A DNA stretch of 64,000 nucleotides from Paraburkholderia caffeinitolerans (GCF_902859945.1 NZ_CADIKL010000006.1:209163-273162), one strand, 5' to 3'; positions 42,112-52,889 are shown, counted from the first letter of the stretch. The notes: generated by a model from the letters alone, not told the origin. Numbers and translations are program-made.

Positions 42112-43845
42112 TTACGCGTGGGGCTGGAATTGTTCGCGCAGACGAAAGCGCTGAATCTTGCCGGTTGCGGTCTTCGGCAAATCGTCGACGAAAACAATCT
42201 CGCGCGGATACTTGTGCGGCGCGAGCCGCGCCTTGACGAAGGCCTTGAGCTCAGCGGCAAGCGCCGTGTGACCGTCTTGCTCGGCGTCCGCTTGTGCATG
42301 CGCTTCCTGCTTGAGCACGACGAACGCGCAGGTCTTCACTAGCCCGTCCTGATCCACGCCGATCACGGCCGCTTCGAGCACGGCTTCGTGCTGCACGAGC
42401 ACCATCTCCACCTCGATGGGCGAGACGTACTGGCCACTCACCTTGAGCATGTCGTCGCTGCGGCCCGCATAGACATAGCAGCCATTGGGCAAACGCCGGT
42501 ATTTGTCGCCGCTCTTGACCCACTCGCCCTGAAACGTCGTGCGCGATTTCTCGCGATTGTTCCAGTACATCAACGCCGCGCTCGGGCCGCGAATATAAAG
42601 GTCGCCAATTTCTCCATCGGGCACGGGTCGGTCCGACTCGTCGCGCAGCGCGATTTCGTAGCCGGGCACGGGGCGCCCGGTGGTGCCGTATTCGACTTCG
42701 CCAGGACGGTTCGAGAGAAAAATGTGCAGCATTTCCGTGGAGCCGATACCGTCGAGAATGTCGCTGCCGAAATGGAGCTTGAAGCGCTCGCCGGTCTCGC
42801 GCGGCAGCGCCTCGCCGGCCGATGTGCAAATGCGCAGCGCGACGTCTGCGCGTTCGGGCAGCGCGGGCGATGCCATCATGCTCGCGTACAGCGTGGGCAC
42901 GCCGTAGAAGATGGTGGGGCGATGCGTGACGAGGCGCGCGAACACGGCGTTGGCAGTGGGGCGCTCGGCCATCAGCACGGTGGTCGCGCCCACCGAGAGC
43001 GGAAACGACAGCGCGTTGCCGAGACCATAGGCAAAGAACAGCTTGGCGGCGGAGAACACCACATCGCTTTCGCGGATGCCGAGCACGGATTTGGCATAGG
43101 TTTCCACGGTCCAGTAGAGATTGGCGTGGGTATGCACCGTGCCCTTGGGCTTGCCCGTCGATCCCGACGAATAGAGCCAGAAGGCGATGTCGTCGCCGCT
43201 CGTTTGCGCCGCGTGCGCGGCGGGCCGGGCGCGCTCGATCAGGTCATGGAGGACGTCTGCTGTGTCGCGAGGCGCGTCGGCGAGCGGCGCTGCAACCACG
43301 AGCGCACAGCTTTCGCCAAGCGTTTCGCCACGGGTTTCGCCACGGGTTTCGCCACGGGTTTCGCCGTTGGCCGGGGAATCGGAACGGGCCTGCTCCAGCG
43401 CGTCGCTCACGGCGGGCAACAGCGCGCCCGACGCAATCACGAGCCGCGCGCGGCTATGCGCGAGCATGTAGGCGTAGTCGGCGGAGGTGAGCAGCGTGTT
43501 GACGATCACGGGCACGATGCCCGCATATAGCGCGCCGAGAAAGACCACGGGTAGCTCGACGGTGTCGAGCATCACGAGCAGGATGCGCTCTTCGGCGCGC
43601 ACACCCAGCGTGTGCAGCGCGGCGCTGAAGCGCCGCGCGCGAGTTTCGAGTTCGCCGTACGAAAGCGTGCAGGTGTCGTCGATATAAGCGGGCTTGCCGG
43701 CGCGCGCCGCGTTCAGCGCGAACAGATGCGCAGCGAAGTTCAGTTGTGCGGGCGGCGGCACGGCGGCCGGCGCGCTCGATGTCCGCGGGGCCGCGGTGGC
43801 CACCGAGGTCACGGTAGGGGCCGGCGCTGCTGCTTGGGTATCCAC
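42112..43845 (-). CDS. bclA: Benzoate-CoA ligase
   Basis: Encodes 577 aa of the acyl-adenylate-forming family. It activates benzoate with ATP and CoA to benzoyl-CoA, the entry step of the box pathway. Visible are the P-loop-like motif LYSSGSTGKPKGTVHTH, FFAYGLGNALSFPLSVGATTV, YGVPTLYASM, GIGSTEMLHIFLSN, YVYAGRSDDMLKVSGQYVSP and the catalytic lysine in PKTATGKIQRF. The GTG at 43845 with GGAGA upstream is favoured. A GETR repeat segment (12-bp DNA repeat at 43310-43369) sits in the N-terminal domain and looks like a recent expansion. An Ala/Pro/Thr-rich N-terminal extension precedes the fold. Confidence 0.93.
   Translation of the reverse strand: MDTQAAAPAPTVTSVATAAPRTSSAPAAVPPPAQLNFAAHLFALNAARAGKPAYIDDTCTLSYGELETRARRFSAALHTLGVRAEERILLVMLDTVELPVVFLGALYAGIVPVIVNTLLTSADYAYMLAHSRARLVIASGALLPAVSDALEQARSDSPANGETRGETRGETRGETLGESCALVVAAPLADAPRDTADVLHDLIERARPAAHAAQTSGDDIAFWLYSSGSTGKPKGTVHTHANLYWTVETYAKSVLGIRESDVVFSAAKLFFAYGLGNALSFPLSVGATTVLMAERPTANAVFARLVTHRPTIFYGVPTLYASMMASPALPERADVALRICTSAGEALPRETGERFKLHFGSDILDGIGSTEMLHIFLSNRPGEVEYGTTGRPVPGYEIALRDESDRPVPDGEIGDLYIRGPSAALMYWNNREKSRTTFQGEWVKSGDKYRRLPNGCYVYAGRSDDMLKVSGQYVSPIEVEMVLVQHEAVLEAAVIGVDQDGLVKTCAFVVLKQEAHAQADAEQDGHTALAAELKAFVKARLAPHKYPREIVFVDDLPKTATGKIQRFRLREQFQPHA
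43310..43369. repeat. 12-bp coding tandem repeat within bclA
   Basis: GTTTCGCCACGG occurs three times perfectly (43322-43357), flanked by imperfect units at 43310-43321 and 43358-43369. On the coding strand it yields GETR repeated. Unit length keeps the reading frame. Confidence 0.9.
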
Positions 43846-44049
43846 GATGCTGTCTCCGCTCTGTCTGCCTCGATCGCGTTGCCTTGCTGGCAATGGCCTT
43901 GCGTGTGCGCGGCCCCGTCGATCTTCGGTCGTTATGACGCTGCTCTTCCAGTCAATTCGGACTGCATGGTAATTCGATATTCCGTGATTCCTCGTGCCGC
44001 TGAATTGGGCGGGCGCCGTCGATTCGTGCGCGCCGGCCAGTGCAGCGGC

Positions 44050-44523
44050 TTACGCAGGCGCCGGCGTGAACTCGATTGCGCCTTGCGGCAACAGATAGAG
44101 CACGAGTGCTTCGCCATGGGCAACGGTCGGGCGGTGCGCACTGCCCGGACCATAGACACACCAGCCCGCAGGCCGGCCGTCGAACGTCGCGCCGGGCGTG
44201 ATGGGCATGATGAGATCGATTTCGCCGTGCGGGTGGGTATGGTGCGGGCCGGCAAGATCCTTCATCTGCACGACGTCTACAGAAAACCCATGTGTCGCCG
44301 GCAGCGGCTTGAGGACGCGCCCGTAACGCAGTCCGCCGGCCTCGCGCTGGCACATCCAGCCTTGCGCGATGCCTTCGCGGCAAGCGTTCTCGAGCGCCGC
44401 GAAGGTCGAACTGCCGTTCGGCCAGGTGGCGTTGAGCCACGTGTCGAGTGCATCATCCAGCGGACGGCCGGCAATCTGTGTCGTGACGTCTGCGATCAGA
44501 CGCTCGAAGTCTTGCGGGGACAT
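44050..44523 (-). CDS. DUF4863 family protein (p-hydroxylaminobenzoate lyase-like) in the box locus
   Basis: Encodes 157 aa of a cupin-like fold, with GPHHTHPHGEIDLIMPI carrying histidines and an acidic residue for metal binding, and AGWCVYGPGSAHRPTV following. The family includes 4-hydroxylaminobenzoate lyase PnbB. The ATG at 44523 with AGGAG upstream is preferred over a frame start at 44577. It lies 204 bp upstream of benzoate-CoA ligase on the same strand and is divergent from boxR, so it is probably part of the benzoate regulon. Its reaction in benzoate metabolism is not established. Confidence 0.8.
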   Translation of the reverse strand: MSPQDFERLIADVTTQIAGRPLDDALDTWLNATWPNGSSTFAALENACREGIAQGWMCQREAGGLRYGRVLKPLPATHGFSVDVVQMKDLAGPHHTHPHGEIDLIMPITPGATFDGRPAGWCVYGPGSAHRPTVAHGEALVLYLLPQGAIEFTPAPA

Positions 44524-44539
44524 GCGGTCTCCTGTCGAC

Positions 44540-44565
44540 TGCACTTGGAGCAAAGCGCTTAGTGC
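44540..44565. promoter_or_regulatory. BoxR operator candidate, divergent promoter
   Basis: TGCACT (44540-44545) and AGTGC (44561-44565) are inverted, with a 15-bp spacer, between the DUF4863 gene and boxR. The same half-sites recur upstream of boxC. TGCA-containing operators are known for BoxR. Confidence 0.45.
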
Positions 44566-44699
44566 GGGCCCACGCAAAGCGAGTTTGCCGGTGCAGCGTC
44601 GGTGTTTGTCGTGGGACTGCCTTTTGGCGAAAATTAGCGTTTAGAAAAATGCATGTCAAGCACTATAGTACATAAAACAGGGTTGGGAGGTCTCTCAAG

Positions 44700-45656
44700 A
44701 TGAAGCAAACTTACGTTGCCGAGCCGCAGCCGGAAGAGTCCGCAAACGCCCATGAAGCGGCTGATGCGGGGCGCAGTGAGCGCGACCCGTTCCTGACCGC
44801 GATGGGCGAGCGCGTGCGCATGCTGCGCGCGCGCCGCGGCATGACGCGCAAGACACTGGCGGCGGAAACCGGGCTGTCCGAGCGCCACCTCGCGAATCTG
44901 GAATCGGGCGTGGGCAATGCCTCCGTGCTGGTGCTGCGGCAGATCGCGGCCACGCTCAATTGCCCGCTCGCGGAAGTAATCGGCGACGTCACCACGGCGT
45001 CGGCCGAATGGCTGCTGATCCGCGAACTGCTGCAGGGGCGCGACCCGGCCGCATTGCAGCGCGCGCGTATGGCGCTCGCCGAAATGTTCTCTCAGGCGCC
45101 CGCCGACCCGCATCGCAACGAGCGCATCGCGCTCATCGGCCTGCGCGGCGCGGGCAAGTCCACGCTCGGGCGCATGCTCGCGCAGGAACTCAAGGTGCCG
45201 TTCGTCGAACTCACGCGCGTGATCGAGCAACTGGCCGGCTGCCCGCCCTCGGAAATTCACTCGCTCTACGGCGCGAGCGCGTACCGCCGCTACGAGCAGC
45301 GCGCGCTGGAGGCCGTGATTGCCGAGCATCCGCGCGCGGTGATCGCTTCGCCGGGCGGCCTCGTGTCCGAGCCGGCCACTTTCAACACGCTGCTCGCGCA
45401 CTGCTTTACGGTCTGGCTTCAGGCTGCGCCCGAGGAACACATGCGCCGGGTGGTGGCGCAGGGCGACCTGCGCCCCATGTCGGGCAACCGCGAAGCGATG
45501 GACGACCTCAAACGCATTCTGGCGGGCCGCAGCGAGCTGTACGGCCGCGCGGACATGCGCTTCGACACCAGCGAGAAGACCCTCGCCGACGCCTATCTGC
45601 AATTGCGCGACCGCATCGCGGCTCGGCTTGGCGCGGAGCCGGCGCGCATCGACTGA
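44700..45656 (+). CDS. boxR: BoxR transcriptional regulator (XRE HTH fused to shikimate kinase-like domain)
   Basis: Encodes 318 aa. The N-terminal XRE-type HTH covers about residues 35-90 (MGERVRMLRARRGMTRKTLAAET, LSERHLANLESG). The C-terminal domain is shikimate kinase-like, with the P-loop IALIGLRGAGKSTLGRMLA near residues 142-160 and VPFVELTRVIEQLAG. BoxR represses the box genes and senses benzoyl-CoA through this second domain in Azoarcus/Aromatoleum. The ATG at 44700 has GGGAGG upstream. Divergent from the ligase side and upstream of boxC; it probably controls both directions. Confidence 0.93.
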   Translation: MKQTYVAEPQPEESANAHEAADAGRSERDPFLTAMGERVRMLRARRGMTRKTLAAETGLSERHLANLESGVGNASVLVLRQIAATLNCPLAEVIGDVTTASAEWLLIRELLQGRDPAALQRARMALAEMFSQAPADPHRNERIALIGLRGAGKSTLGRMLAQELKVPFVELTRVIEQLAGCPPSEIHSLYGASAYRRYEQRALEAVIAEHPRAVIASPGGLVSEPATFNTLLAHCFTVWLQAAPEEHMRRVVAQGDLRPMSGNREAMDDLKRILAGRSELYGRADMRFDTSEKTLADAYLQLRDRIAARLGAEPARID

Positions 45657-45724
45657 GGCGGGTTGACGGGGCCGCCGCAGGCCATGCATTGCAGTTCATG
45701 GTTTACCCGTTGGAATTGTGAATA

Positions 45725-45784
45725 TGCACTAAAGTGCTTTACATGGGGTGGGTGTTGCACTATCGTTCATTGAAACGAAGTGCA
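45725..45784. promoter_or_regulatory. BoxR operator-like inverted repeats upstream of boxC
   Basis: TGCACTAAAGTGC (45725-45737) is followed by TGCACT (45756-45761) and AGTGCA (45779-45784) with a 17-bp spacer. The half-sites match those in the divergent boxR promoter region. Confidence 0.55.
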
Positions 45785-45814
45785 CATTCTCTAGCTTGCA
45801 TGGGACCGGAATCG

Positions 45815-45867
45815 GAGCTTTGCATGGGGGCGGAGTAAGTGCTGAGGCACTAACTCCGCCCGACAGC
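45815..45867. repeat. Hairpin repeat unit A upstream of boxC
   Basis: 53-bp unit starting GAGCTTTGCATGGGGG. It contains a 15-bp stem with one mismatch, arms at 45828-45842 and 45847-45861, loop TGAG, with GGGCGGAG paired to CTCCGCCC. It ends in GACAGC. Confidence 0.85.
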
Positions 45868-45909
45868 GTTGCGCCCGCTCCGGTCGAGCTTTGCATGGGA
45901 TCGCACTAA

Positions 45910-45962
45910 GAGCTTTGCATGGGGGCTGAGTAAGTGCTGAAGCACTTACTCAGCCCGACAGC
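45910..45962. repeat. Hairpin repeat unit B upstream of boxC
   Basis: 53-bp near-copy of unit A, 95 bp downstream, with four differences. Arms are at 45923-45937 and 45942-45956 and pair perfectly over 15 bp, loop TGAA. The stem base change G-C to T-A (GGGCTGAG with CTCAGCCC) is compensatory. A further AGCTTTGCATGGG copy precedes each unit. Confidence 0.88.
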
Positions 45963-45999
45963 TGAAGCGCCAAGTGCGATCGATAACAGGAGACACCCC

Positions 46000-47730
<1,731 letters not shown>

Positions 47731-47810
47731 TCGCGGCAAGGCCGAAAAACACCCACTTTCATCCAGATCCGTTAGAGCCGCCCCAGCCGCCCTGGCCACA
47801 AGGAACCGAT

Positions 47811-49238
47811 ATGTCCACGATCAACTACAGCGAAAAGATCCCCAATAACGTCAATCTCGCCGACGACCGTGCGTTGCAGCGGGCGCTTGAGCAGTGGCAG
47901 CCGAATTTTCTTTCGTGGTGGGGCGACATGGGACCCGAGGGCTCGCACGGCTTCGATGTGTATCTGCGCACGGCGGTGAGCGTGGATGCGGGCGGCTGGG
48001 CGCATTTCGATCACGTGAAGATGCCCGATTACCGCTGGGGCATTTTTCTCGCGCCTGGCGAGGCGGAGCGCAAGATCCACTTCGGCGCGCACAAGGGCGA
48101 GGCCGCGTGGCAGGAGGTCCCGGGCGAGCACCGCGCGAACCTGCGCCGCATCATCGTTACGCAGGGCGACACCGAGCCCGCGTCGGTCGAGCAGCAGCGC
48201 CATCTGGGCCTGACTGCGCCCTCGCTCTACGACCTTCGCAACCTGTTCCAGGTGAACGTGGAAGAGGGGCGGCACCTGTGGGCGATGGTTTATCTGCTGC
48301 ATCGCTATTTCGGTCGCGACGGTCGTGAGGAAGCCGAAGCATTGCTCGAACGCCGCTCGGGCGACGACGACAACCCGCGCATTCTCGGCGCGTTCAACGA
48401 AAGAACACCGGACTGGCTCGCGTTCTTCATGTTCACCTATTTCACCGACCGCGACGGCAAGTTCCAGCTTTCGGCACTGGCAGAATCGGGTTTCGATCCG
48501 CTCGCGCGCACCACGAAATTCATGCTGACTGAAGAAGCGCATCACATGTTCGTGGGCGAATCGGGCGTCTCGCGCGTGGTGCAGCGCACCGCGCAGATCA
48601 TGAACGAACTCAAGACCGACGATGTGGGCCGCTTGCGCGCGGCGGGCGTGATCGACCTCGAAACGATCCAGCGCTACCTGAATTTCCACTACTCGGTGAC
48701 GATCGACCTGTTCGGTGCGGACCATTCGTCGAACGCGGCCACGTTCTACAGCGCGGGCCTGAAGGGCCGCTACGAGGAAACCAAGCGCGACGACGATCAT
48801 CAGCTCGAAGGCCAGACTTATCGCTTGCTCGACGTGCAGGGCGACAAGCTCGTCGAGCGCGACGTGCCGATGCTCAACGCCATGAACGAAGTGCTGCGCG
48901 ACGACTACATCAAGGACTCCGTGGCGGGCGTGAACCGCTGGAACAAGGTGCTGGAGAAAGCTGGCATCGACTTTCGCCTGAGCGTGCCGCACAAGGCGTT
49001 CAATCGCCAGATCGGCACCTTCGCGGGCGTGCGCGTCGCGCCGGACGGCCGCGTGATCGACGAGGCGCAATGGGCCGCGAACGAGGCCAAGTGGCTGCCC
49101 ACGCCCGAAGACCGCGCGTATGTCGCGTCGCTCATGGGCCGCGTGGTGGAGCCGGGCAAGTTCGCGAACTGGATCGCGCCGCCGGCGATGGGCATCAATC
49201 GGCAGCCAGTCGATTTCGAGTACGTGCGCTTTAACTGA
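47811..49238 (+). CDS. boxB: Benzoyl-CoA 2,3-epoxidase subunit BoxB
   Basis: Encodes 475 aa. BoxB is the diiron oxygenase that epoxidises the benzoyl-CoA ring. The carboxylate/histidine metal ligands lie in QVNVEEGRHLWAMVYLLHRY and FMLTEEAHHMFVGESGVSRV, with YLNFHYSVTIDLFGAD downstream. Length equals known BoxB proteins. The ATG at 47811 with AAGGAA upstream is used; a long open frame starting at 46644 is only a read-through of boxC in another phase. It is translated between boxC and boxA, its reductase partner. Confidence 0.96.
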   Translation: MSTINYSEKIPNNVNLADDRALQRALEQWQPNFLSWWGDMGPEGSHGFDVYLRTAVSVDAGGWAHFDHVKMPDYRWGIFLAPGEAERKIHFGAHKGEAAWQEVPGEHRANLRRIIVTQGDTEPASVEQQRHLGLTAPSLYDLRNLFQVNVEEGRHLWAMVYLLHRYFGRDGREEAEALLERRSGDDDNPRILGAFNERTPDWLAFFMFTYFTDRDGKFQLSALAESGFDPLARTTKFMLTEEAHHMFVGESGVSRVVQRTAQIMNELKTDDVGRLRAAGVIDLETIQRYLNFHYSVTIDLFGADHSSNAATFYSAGLKGRYEETKRDDDHQLEGQTYRLLDVQGDKLVERDVPMLNAMNEVLRDDYIKDSVAGVNRWNKVLEKAGIDFRLSVPHKAFNRQIGTFAGVRVAPDGRVIDEAQWAANEAKWLPTPEDRAYVASLMGRVVEPGKFANWIAPPAMGINRQPVDFEYVRFN

Positions 49239-49262
49239 AGGCGAAGTCCAGGCGAGGCCATC

Positions 49263-50537
49263 ATGAACGCTCCGGTTTCCGTGGAGATCCTCAGGCAGCA
49301 CCTGATCGATCCCGAGATCTGCATTCGCTGCAATACCTGCGAAGAGACTTGCCCGGTCGATGCGATCACGCACGACGGCGTCAACTACGTGGTGAAGGCG
49401 GATATCTGCAACGCCTGCATGGCCTGCGTGCCGCCGTGCCCGACCGGCGCGATCGACAACTGGCGCAATGTGCTCAAGGCCGAGGCCTATAGCATCGAGG
49501 AACAGTTCGGCTGGGACGAACTCCCCACGCAGAATCCCACGGTGAACGCGCCTGATGCGTCGACCGCACCGACGACATCGGTCAGCGCGGACGCGCCGCA
49601 AGCCGCCGCGACGCAGTACGACGGCGAGGGCGCGCCGGGCTCCGGCTCGGACATGGTGCGCGGCGCGACCGTGCCGCCGTGGTCTGCGGCGCGGCCCTAT
49701 GTGCATCTGTACACGCACAAGGCGCCCACCACCGCAACCGTGGTGGGCAACTATCGGCTCACGGACGCCTCCACGGAAAGCGATATCCACCACATCGTGC
49801 TCGACTTCGGCACGATGCCGTTTCCGGTGCTCGAAGGGCAGTCGATCGGCATTCTGCCTCCCGGCAAGAGCGCCGATGGCCGCGTGCATCACGCGCGCCA
49901 GTACTCGGTCGCGAGCCCGCGCGACGGCGAGCGGCCCGGCTACAACAATGTCTCGCTCACCGTGAAGCGTGTGACGCGCGACTACAGCGGCAACGCCACG
50001 GACGGTGTGTGCTCGAACTACCTGTGCGACCTGAAAAAGGGCGACGTGGTGAATGTGATCGGCCCGTTCGGCAGCACCTTCCTGATGCCGAACCATCCGA
50101 ACTCGCATCTGCTGATGATCTGCACCGGCACGGGCTCCGCGCCCATGCGCGCGATGACCGAGTACCGGCGCAGGCGCAGGCTCAAGGGCGCGACGGGCAA
50201 GCTCATGTTATTTTTCGGCGCGCGCACGCAGCAGGAGTTGCCCTACTTCGGACCGCTGATGAATCTGCCGAAGGACTTCATGGACACGAATCTGGCGTTT
50301 TCGCGCACGCCGGGCCAGCCCAAGCGCTACGTGCAGGACGCAATGCGCGAGCGTGCCGTGGACGTGGCGCAGATGCTCAAGGACGGCAATACCCACATCT
50401 ACGTGTGCGGGCTCAAGGGCATGGAAGACGGCGTGCTGCAGGTGCTTGGAGAAATCGCGCAGGACCACGGCATGGCGTGGGAGGCGCTGTGGGAGCGGCT
50501 CAAGCGGGAAGGGCGGCTGCACCTCGAAACCTACTGA
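49263..50537 (+). CDS. boxA: Benzoyl-CoA 2,3-epoxidase reductase subunit BoxA
   Basis: Encodes 424 aa. BoxA passes electrons from NADPH to BoxB. The N-terminus has two [4Fe-4S] cluster motifs ([16 protein letters not shown] and [16 protein letters not shown], residues about 20-65). After an Ala/Pro/Thr linker comes a ferredoxin-NADP reductase module with [13 protein letters not shown] (FAD), [28 protein letters not shown] (NADPH loop), [15 protein letters not shown] and the terminal [19 protein letters not shown]. Starts 24 bp after boxB. Length and domain order match BoxA. Confidence 0.96.
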   Translation: MNAPVSVEILRQHLIDPEICIRCNTCEETCPVDAITHDGVNYVVKADICNACMACVPPCPTGAIDNWRNVLKAEAYSIEEQFGWDELPTQNPTVNAPDASTAPTTSVSADAPQAAATQYDGEGAPGSGSDMVRGATVPPWSAARPYVHLYTHKAPTTATVVGNYRLTDASTESDIHHIVLDFGTMPFPVLEGQSIGILPPGKSADGRVHHARQYSVASPRDGERPGYNNVSLTVKRVTRDYSGNATDGVCSNYLCDLKKGDVVNVIGPFGSTFLMPNHPNSHLLMICTGTGSAPMRAMTEYRRRRRLKGATGKLMLFFGARTQQELPYFGPLMNLPKDFMDTNLAFSRTPGQPKRYVQDAMRERAVDVAQMLKDGNTHIYVCGLKGMEDGVLQVLGEIAQDHGMAWEALWERLKREGRLHLETY

Positions 50538-50649
50538 CGCTGGCACAGCACATGCATAAAAGGGCTATTTCGGCCAACAGGGTTATTAAAGCACGATCGT
50601 TCTAAAAACGTTACCATCTCGGGACCCACTCGACGGAGAGACGTTTCAA

Positions 50650-51114
50650 ATGAACCTCGTTGCTGAATTGCCCGCCGGCCTCACCGGCCTCGAACAACTG
50701 CAGCGCATGCTCGCGAGCGGCCGCAGCGCACCTATCGGCGAAACGCTCGGCTTCAAGCTCGCGGAGGTGGAGGAGGGCCGGGTGGTCTTCGAAGGCGTGC
50801 CGGGGCTGCACGCGTACAACCCCATCGGCACCGTGCATGGCGGCTATGCGGCCACGCTGCTCGATTCGGCCTGCGGTTGCGCGGCGCACTCGCGTCTCGC
50901 GCCGCATCAGGGCTACACGACGCTTGAGTTGAAAGTGGCCTATCACCGGCCCATGACCGCGAGCACCGGCCCCGTGCGCGCCGAAGGCCGCGTATTGAGC
51001 ATCGGCCGCCGCGCCGCCTTCGCCGAGGCGACGATCACGGACGCCGCCGGCAAGCTTTATGCATCGGCAACCTCGACGCTGCTCGTGTTCGAGCGCGAGG
51101 CGTCCGGTGCATGA
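50650..51114 (+). CDS. PaaI-family hotdog thioesterase
   Basis: Encodes 154 aa of a hotdog fold. The acyl-CoA thioesterase signature is YNPIGTVHGGYAATLLDSACGCA, followed by TTLELKVAYHRPM and VLSIGRRAAFAEA. PaaI-type enzymes rescue CoA from dead-end aromatic or hydroxylated acyl-CoAs. It starts 112 bp after boxA on the same strand, so it may share the transcript or have its own promoter in that gap; a box-pathway clearing role is likely. ATG at 50650 with GGAGAG upstream. Confidence 0.88.
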   Translation: MNLVAELPAGLTGLEQLQRMLASGRSAPIGETLGFKLAEVEEGRVVFEGVPGLHAYNPIGTVHGGYAATLLDSACGCAAHSRLAPHQGYTTLELKVAYHRPMTASTGPVRAEGRVLSIGRRAAFAEATITDAAGKLYASATSTLLVFEREASGA

Positions 51115-51187
51115 TGCATGCGCCGCGCCCCGAACTTGCAGTGGGGCGCAGGCAATCTCTTCATGAAGGTGTACTAAAGCGCATGCC

Positions 51188-52099
51188 TCAGATCGTCCCG
51201 TGCGCCTTGTCCTCGATGAGCTTCACGAGCGCATGGAGCAGACGGTTGGCCGGCGTGGCCACGCCCAGCGCCGCGCCGCGCCGCGCGACGAAGCCGTTCA
51301 GATGGTCGATTTCGCTGCGCTTGCCGCGTGCGAGATCCTGCGCGGTGGACGAGTATTGCCCCGGCATGGTTTGCGCAATGCGCTGCACGCTGGCGTCCAC
51401 GTCGGGCGGCAGTGTCACGCCGTCGGCGTGCGCCACGGCCACGCATTCGGCCAGCACGTCCTGCATCGCGTCGCGCACGCCAACACCTTCCACGAGACGC
51501 CCATAAGGCAGCTGCGAAATCGCCGAGAGCGCGTTGTACGCGCAGTTCACGATGAGCTTGGCCCACAGCGCGCCGCGCACGTTCGCCGAAATCTCGGTGG
51601 GCACGCCCGCTTCGATCAGGGCAAGCGCTGCGGCCAGACTGCCGCGCGCGGGCTCGATCACCAGTTCGCCGCGCCCGTGGTGGCGCACGTGGCCGGGGCC
51701 GGCCATCTCCGTCGCCACATACACGACGGCGGCCGCAACGTCTTGCGGGATCACGGTGCGCAGGCGCTCGGCGTTGTCCACGCCGTTTTGCAGCGTGAGC
51801 ACGAGCGTATCGGCGCGCAGGTGCGGCGCGATCGATGCGCCGGCGCTTTCGGTGTCGGTCGACTTCACGCAGAACAGCACGAGATCGGCGCCGGCCACGG
51901 CCGCCGCTTCGGTGCTCGCGCTCAGATGCGGGTGGCCGATGCGCTCGTCAAAGCTCTGCGCTTCGAGGCGCAGGCCGTCGCGCTCGACGGCTTCGACATG
52001 CTGCGCGCGCCCGATCAGGACGACGTCGTTACCCGCGCGCGCGAGCATGCCGCCAAAAAAACAGCCCACCGCGCCCGCACCCATGATGGCGATTTTCAT
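51188..52099 (-). CDS. 2-dehydropantoate 2-reductase family protein
   Basis: Encodes 303 aa. The N-terminal MKIAIMGAGAVGCFFGGMLARAG is the NADP-binding motif, LFCVKSTDTE and LTLQNGVDN follow, and the ApbA/PanE C-terminal domain has LWAKLIVNCAYNALSA and SSTAQDLARGKRSEIDHLNG. The ATG at 52099 is preferred over 52150. PanE reduces ketopantoate to pantoate in CoA synthesis, but many paralogues in Burkholderiaceae act on other 2-oxo acids. Convergent with the thioesterase gene. Which role applies is not decided by sequence. Confidence 0.85.
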   Translation of the reverse strand: MKIAIMGAGAVGCFFGGMLARAGNDVVLIGRAQHVEAVERDGLRLEAQSFDERIGHPHLSASTEAAAVAGADLVLFCVKSTDTESAGASIAPHLRADTLVLTLQNGVDNAERLRTVIPQDVAAAVVYVATEMAGPGHVRHHGRGELVIEPARGSLAAALALIEAGVPTEISANVRGALWAKLIVNCAYNALSAISQLPYGRLVEGVGVRDAMQDVLAECVAVAHADGVTLPPDVDASVQRIAQTMPGQYSSTAQDLARGKRSEIDHLNGFVARRGAALGVATPANRLLHALVKLIEDKAHGTI

Positions 52100-52187
52100 C
52101 TGCGTTGCTCCTTCCGCGTTGCCCCTTCGATAGAGCGCAGTATGGTACACGGCTCGCGCGGCCGGCGCTGGACGCGATATGCACCCC

Positions 52188-52853
52188 TTACGCTGTCGCG
52201 ATCATCAGCGTGCCGGTGGCCACCAGCGCGCCGCGCCAGAGCCAGTCGAAGTTGATCCAGCCGCGCCGCAGCACGCCCAGCCCCAGATATTCATAGGCGA
52301 CGATCGCGATGGCGGCGGTCGTGGCCAGTGTCACCAGCGTGTGCAGCGCGGTGAACGCGGCGGAGACCATGAGCGGCCCGGCGGTGCCTGCGCCGCCATG
52401 GGCCGTGGCAGCGCCGCAGATCGGCAGCAACGCTGGCATGAGCATGAGGCCCGCGCCATGCAGCGTGGCCATCAGCGCGGACCATGCCGCGAGGCCGAGA
52501 AAGCCGGCCGTCATCCCCACGCGCACGCGATGGCGGTGCCCCCGCGCGTGTTGCCACGCGGCCCAGCCGATCAGGAGCGCGCCGAGCCACCAGTGCAGGC
52601 CGCTGTGCATCAGCACGGGCCGCCACGCGCCCAGTACGGCGATCGAGCTCGTAAATAGCAGAATCGACGCGGCGTGGCCCAGCGCGATAGGCGGCAGCGC
52701 CAGCAGCAGCGCCGTGCGGCTGCCGCGCTGCAGTCCGAGCGCGGTGGCGAAGAGCCAGCCCATTGCCGGATTCGCACCGTGAAAAACGCCGCTGGCCACC
52801 ACCGCGCCCCAGGCGGCCCAGTGCGTGCCGAATGTCCCGAGCAGGTCGCCCAT
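52188..52853 (-). CDS. Multi-span membrane protein next to methanethiol oxidase gene
   Basis: Encodes 221 aa with about six hydrophobic segments. Two histidine-containing motifs, WGAVVASGVFHGANPAMGW near residues 15-33 and SALMATLHGAGLMLMPAL in the middle, look like paired membrane metal-binding or transport repeats. The family is unfamiliar to me. It starts 36 bp after the SBP56 gene stop on the same strand, so co-transcription is likely and a supporting role (for example metal supply for that enzyme) is possible but unproven. Confidence 0.72.
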   Translation of the reverse strand: MGDLLGTFGTHWAAWGAVVASGVFHGANPAMGWLFATALGLQRGSRTALLLALPPIALGHAASILLFTSSIAVLGAWRPVLMHSGLHWWLGALLIGWAAWQHARGHRHRVRVGMTAGFLGLAAWSALMATLHGAGLMLMPALLPICGAATAHGGAGTAGPLMVSAAFTALHTLVTLATTAAIAIVAYEYLGLGVLRRGWINFDWLWRGALVATGTLMIATA

Positions 52854-52889
52854 GCCGTGTCGCCTTGCTGGTAGCCTTGTGTGTCGTGC

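Noticed and set aside
45815..45962. CRISPR-like array upstream of boxC
   Set aside because: Only two units, each a hairpin rather than repeat-spacer, with no cas genes.
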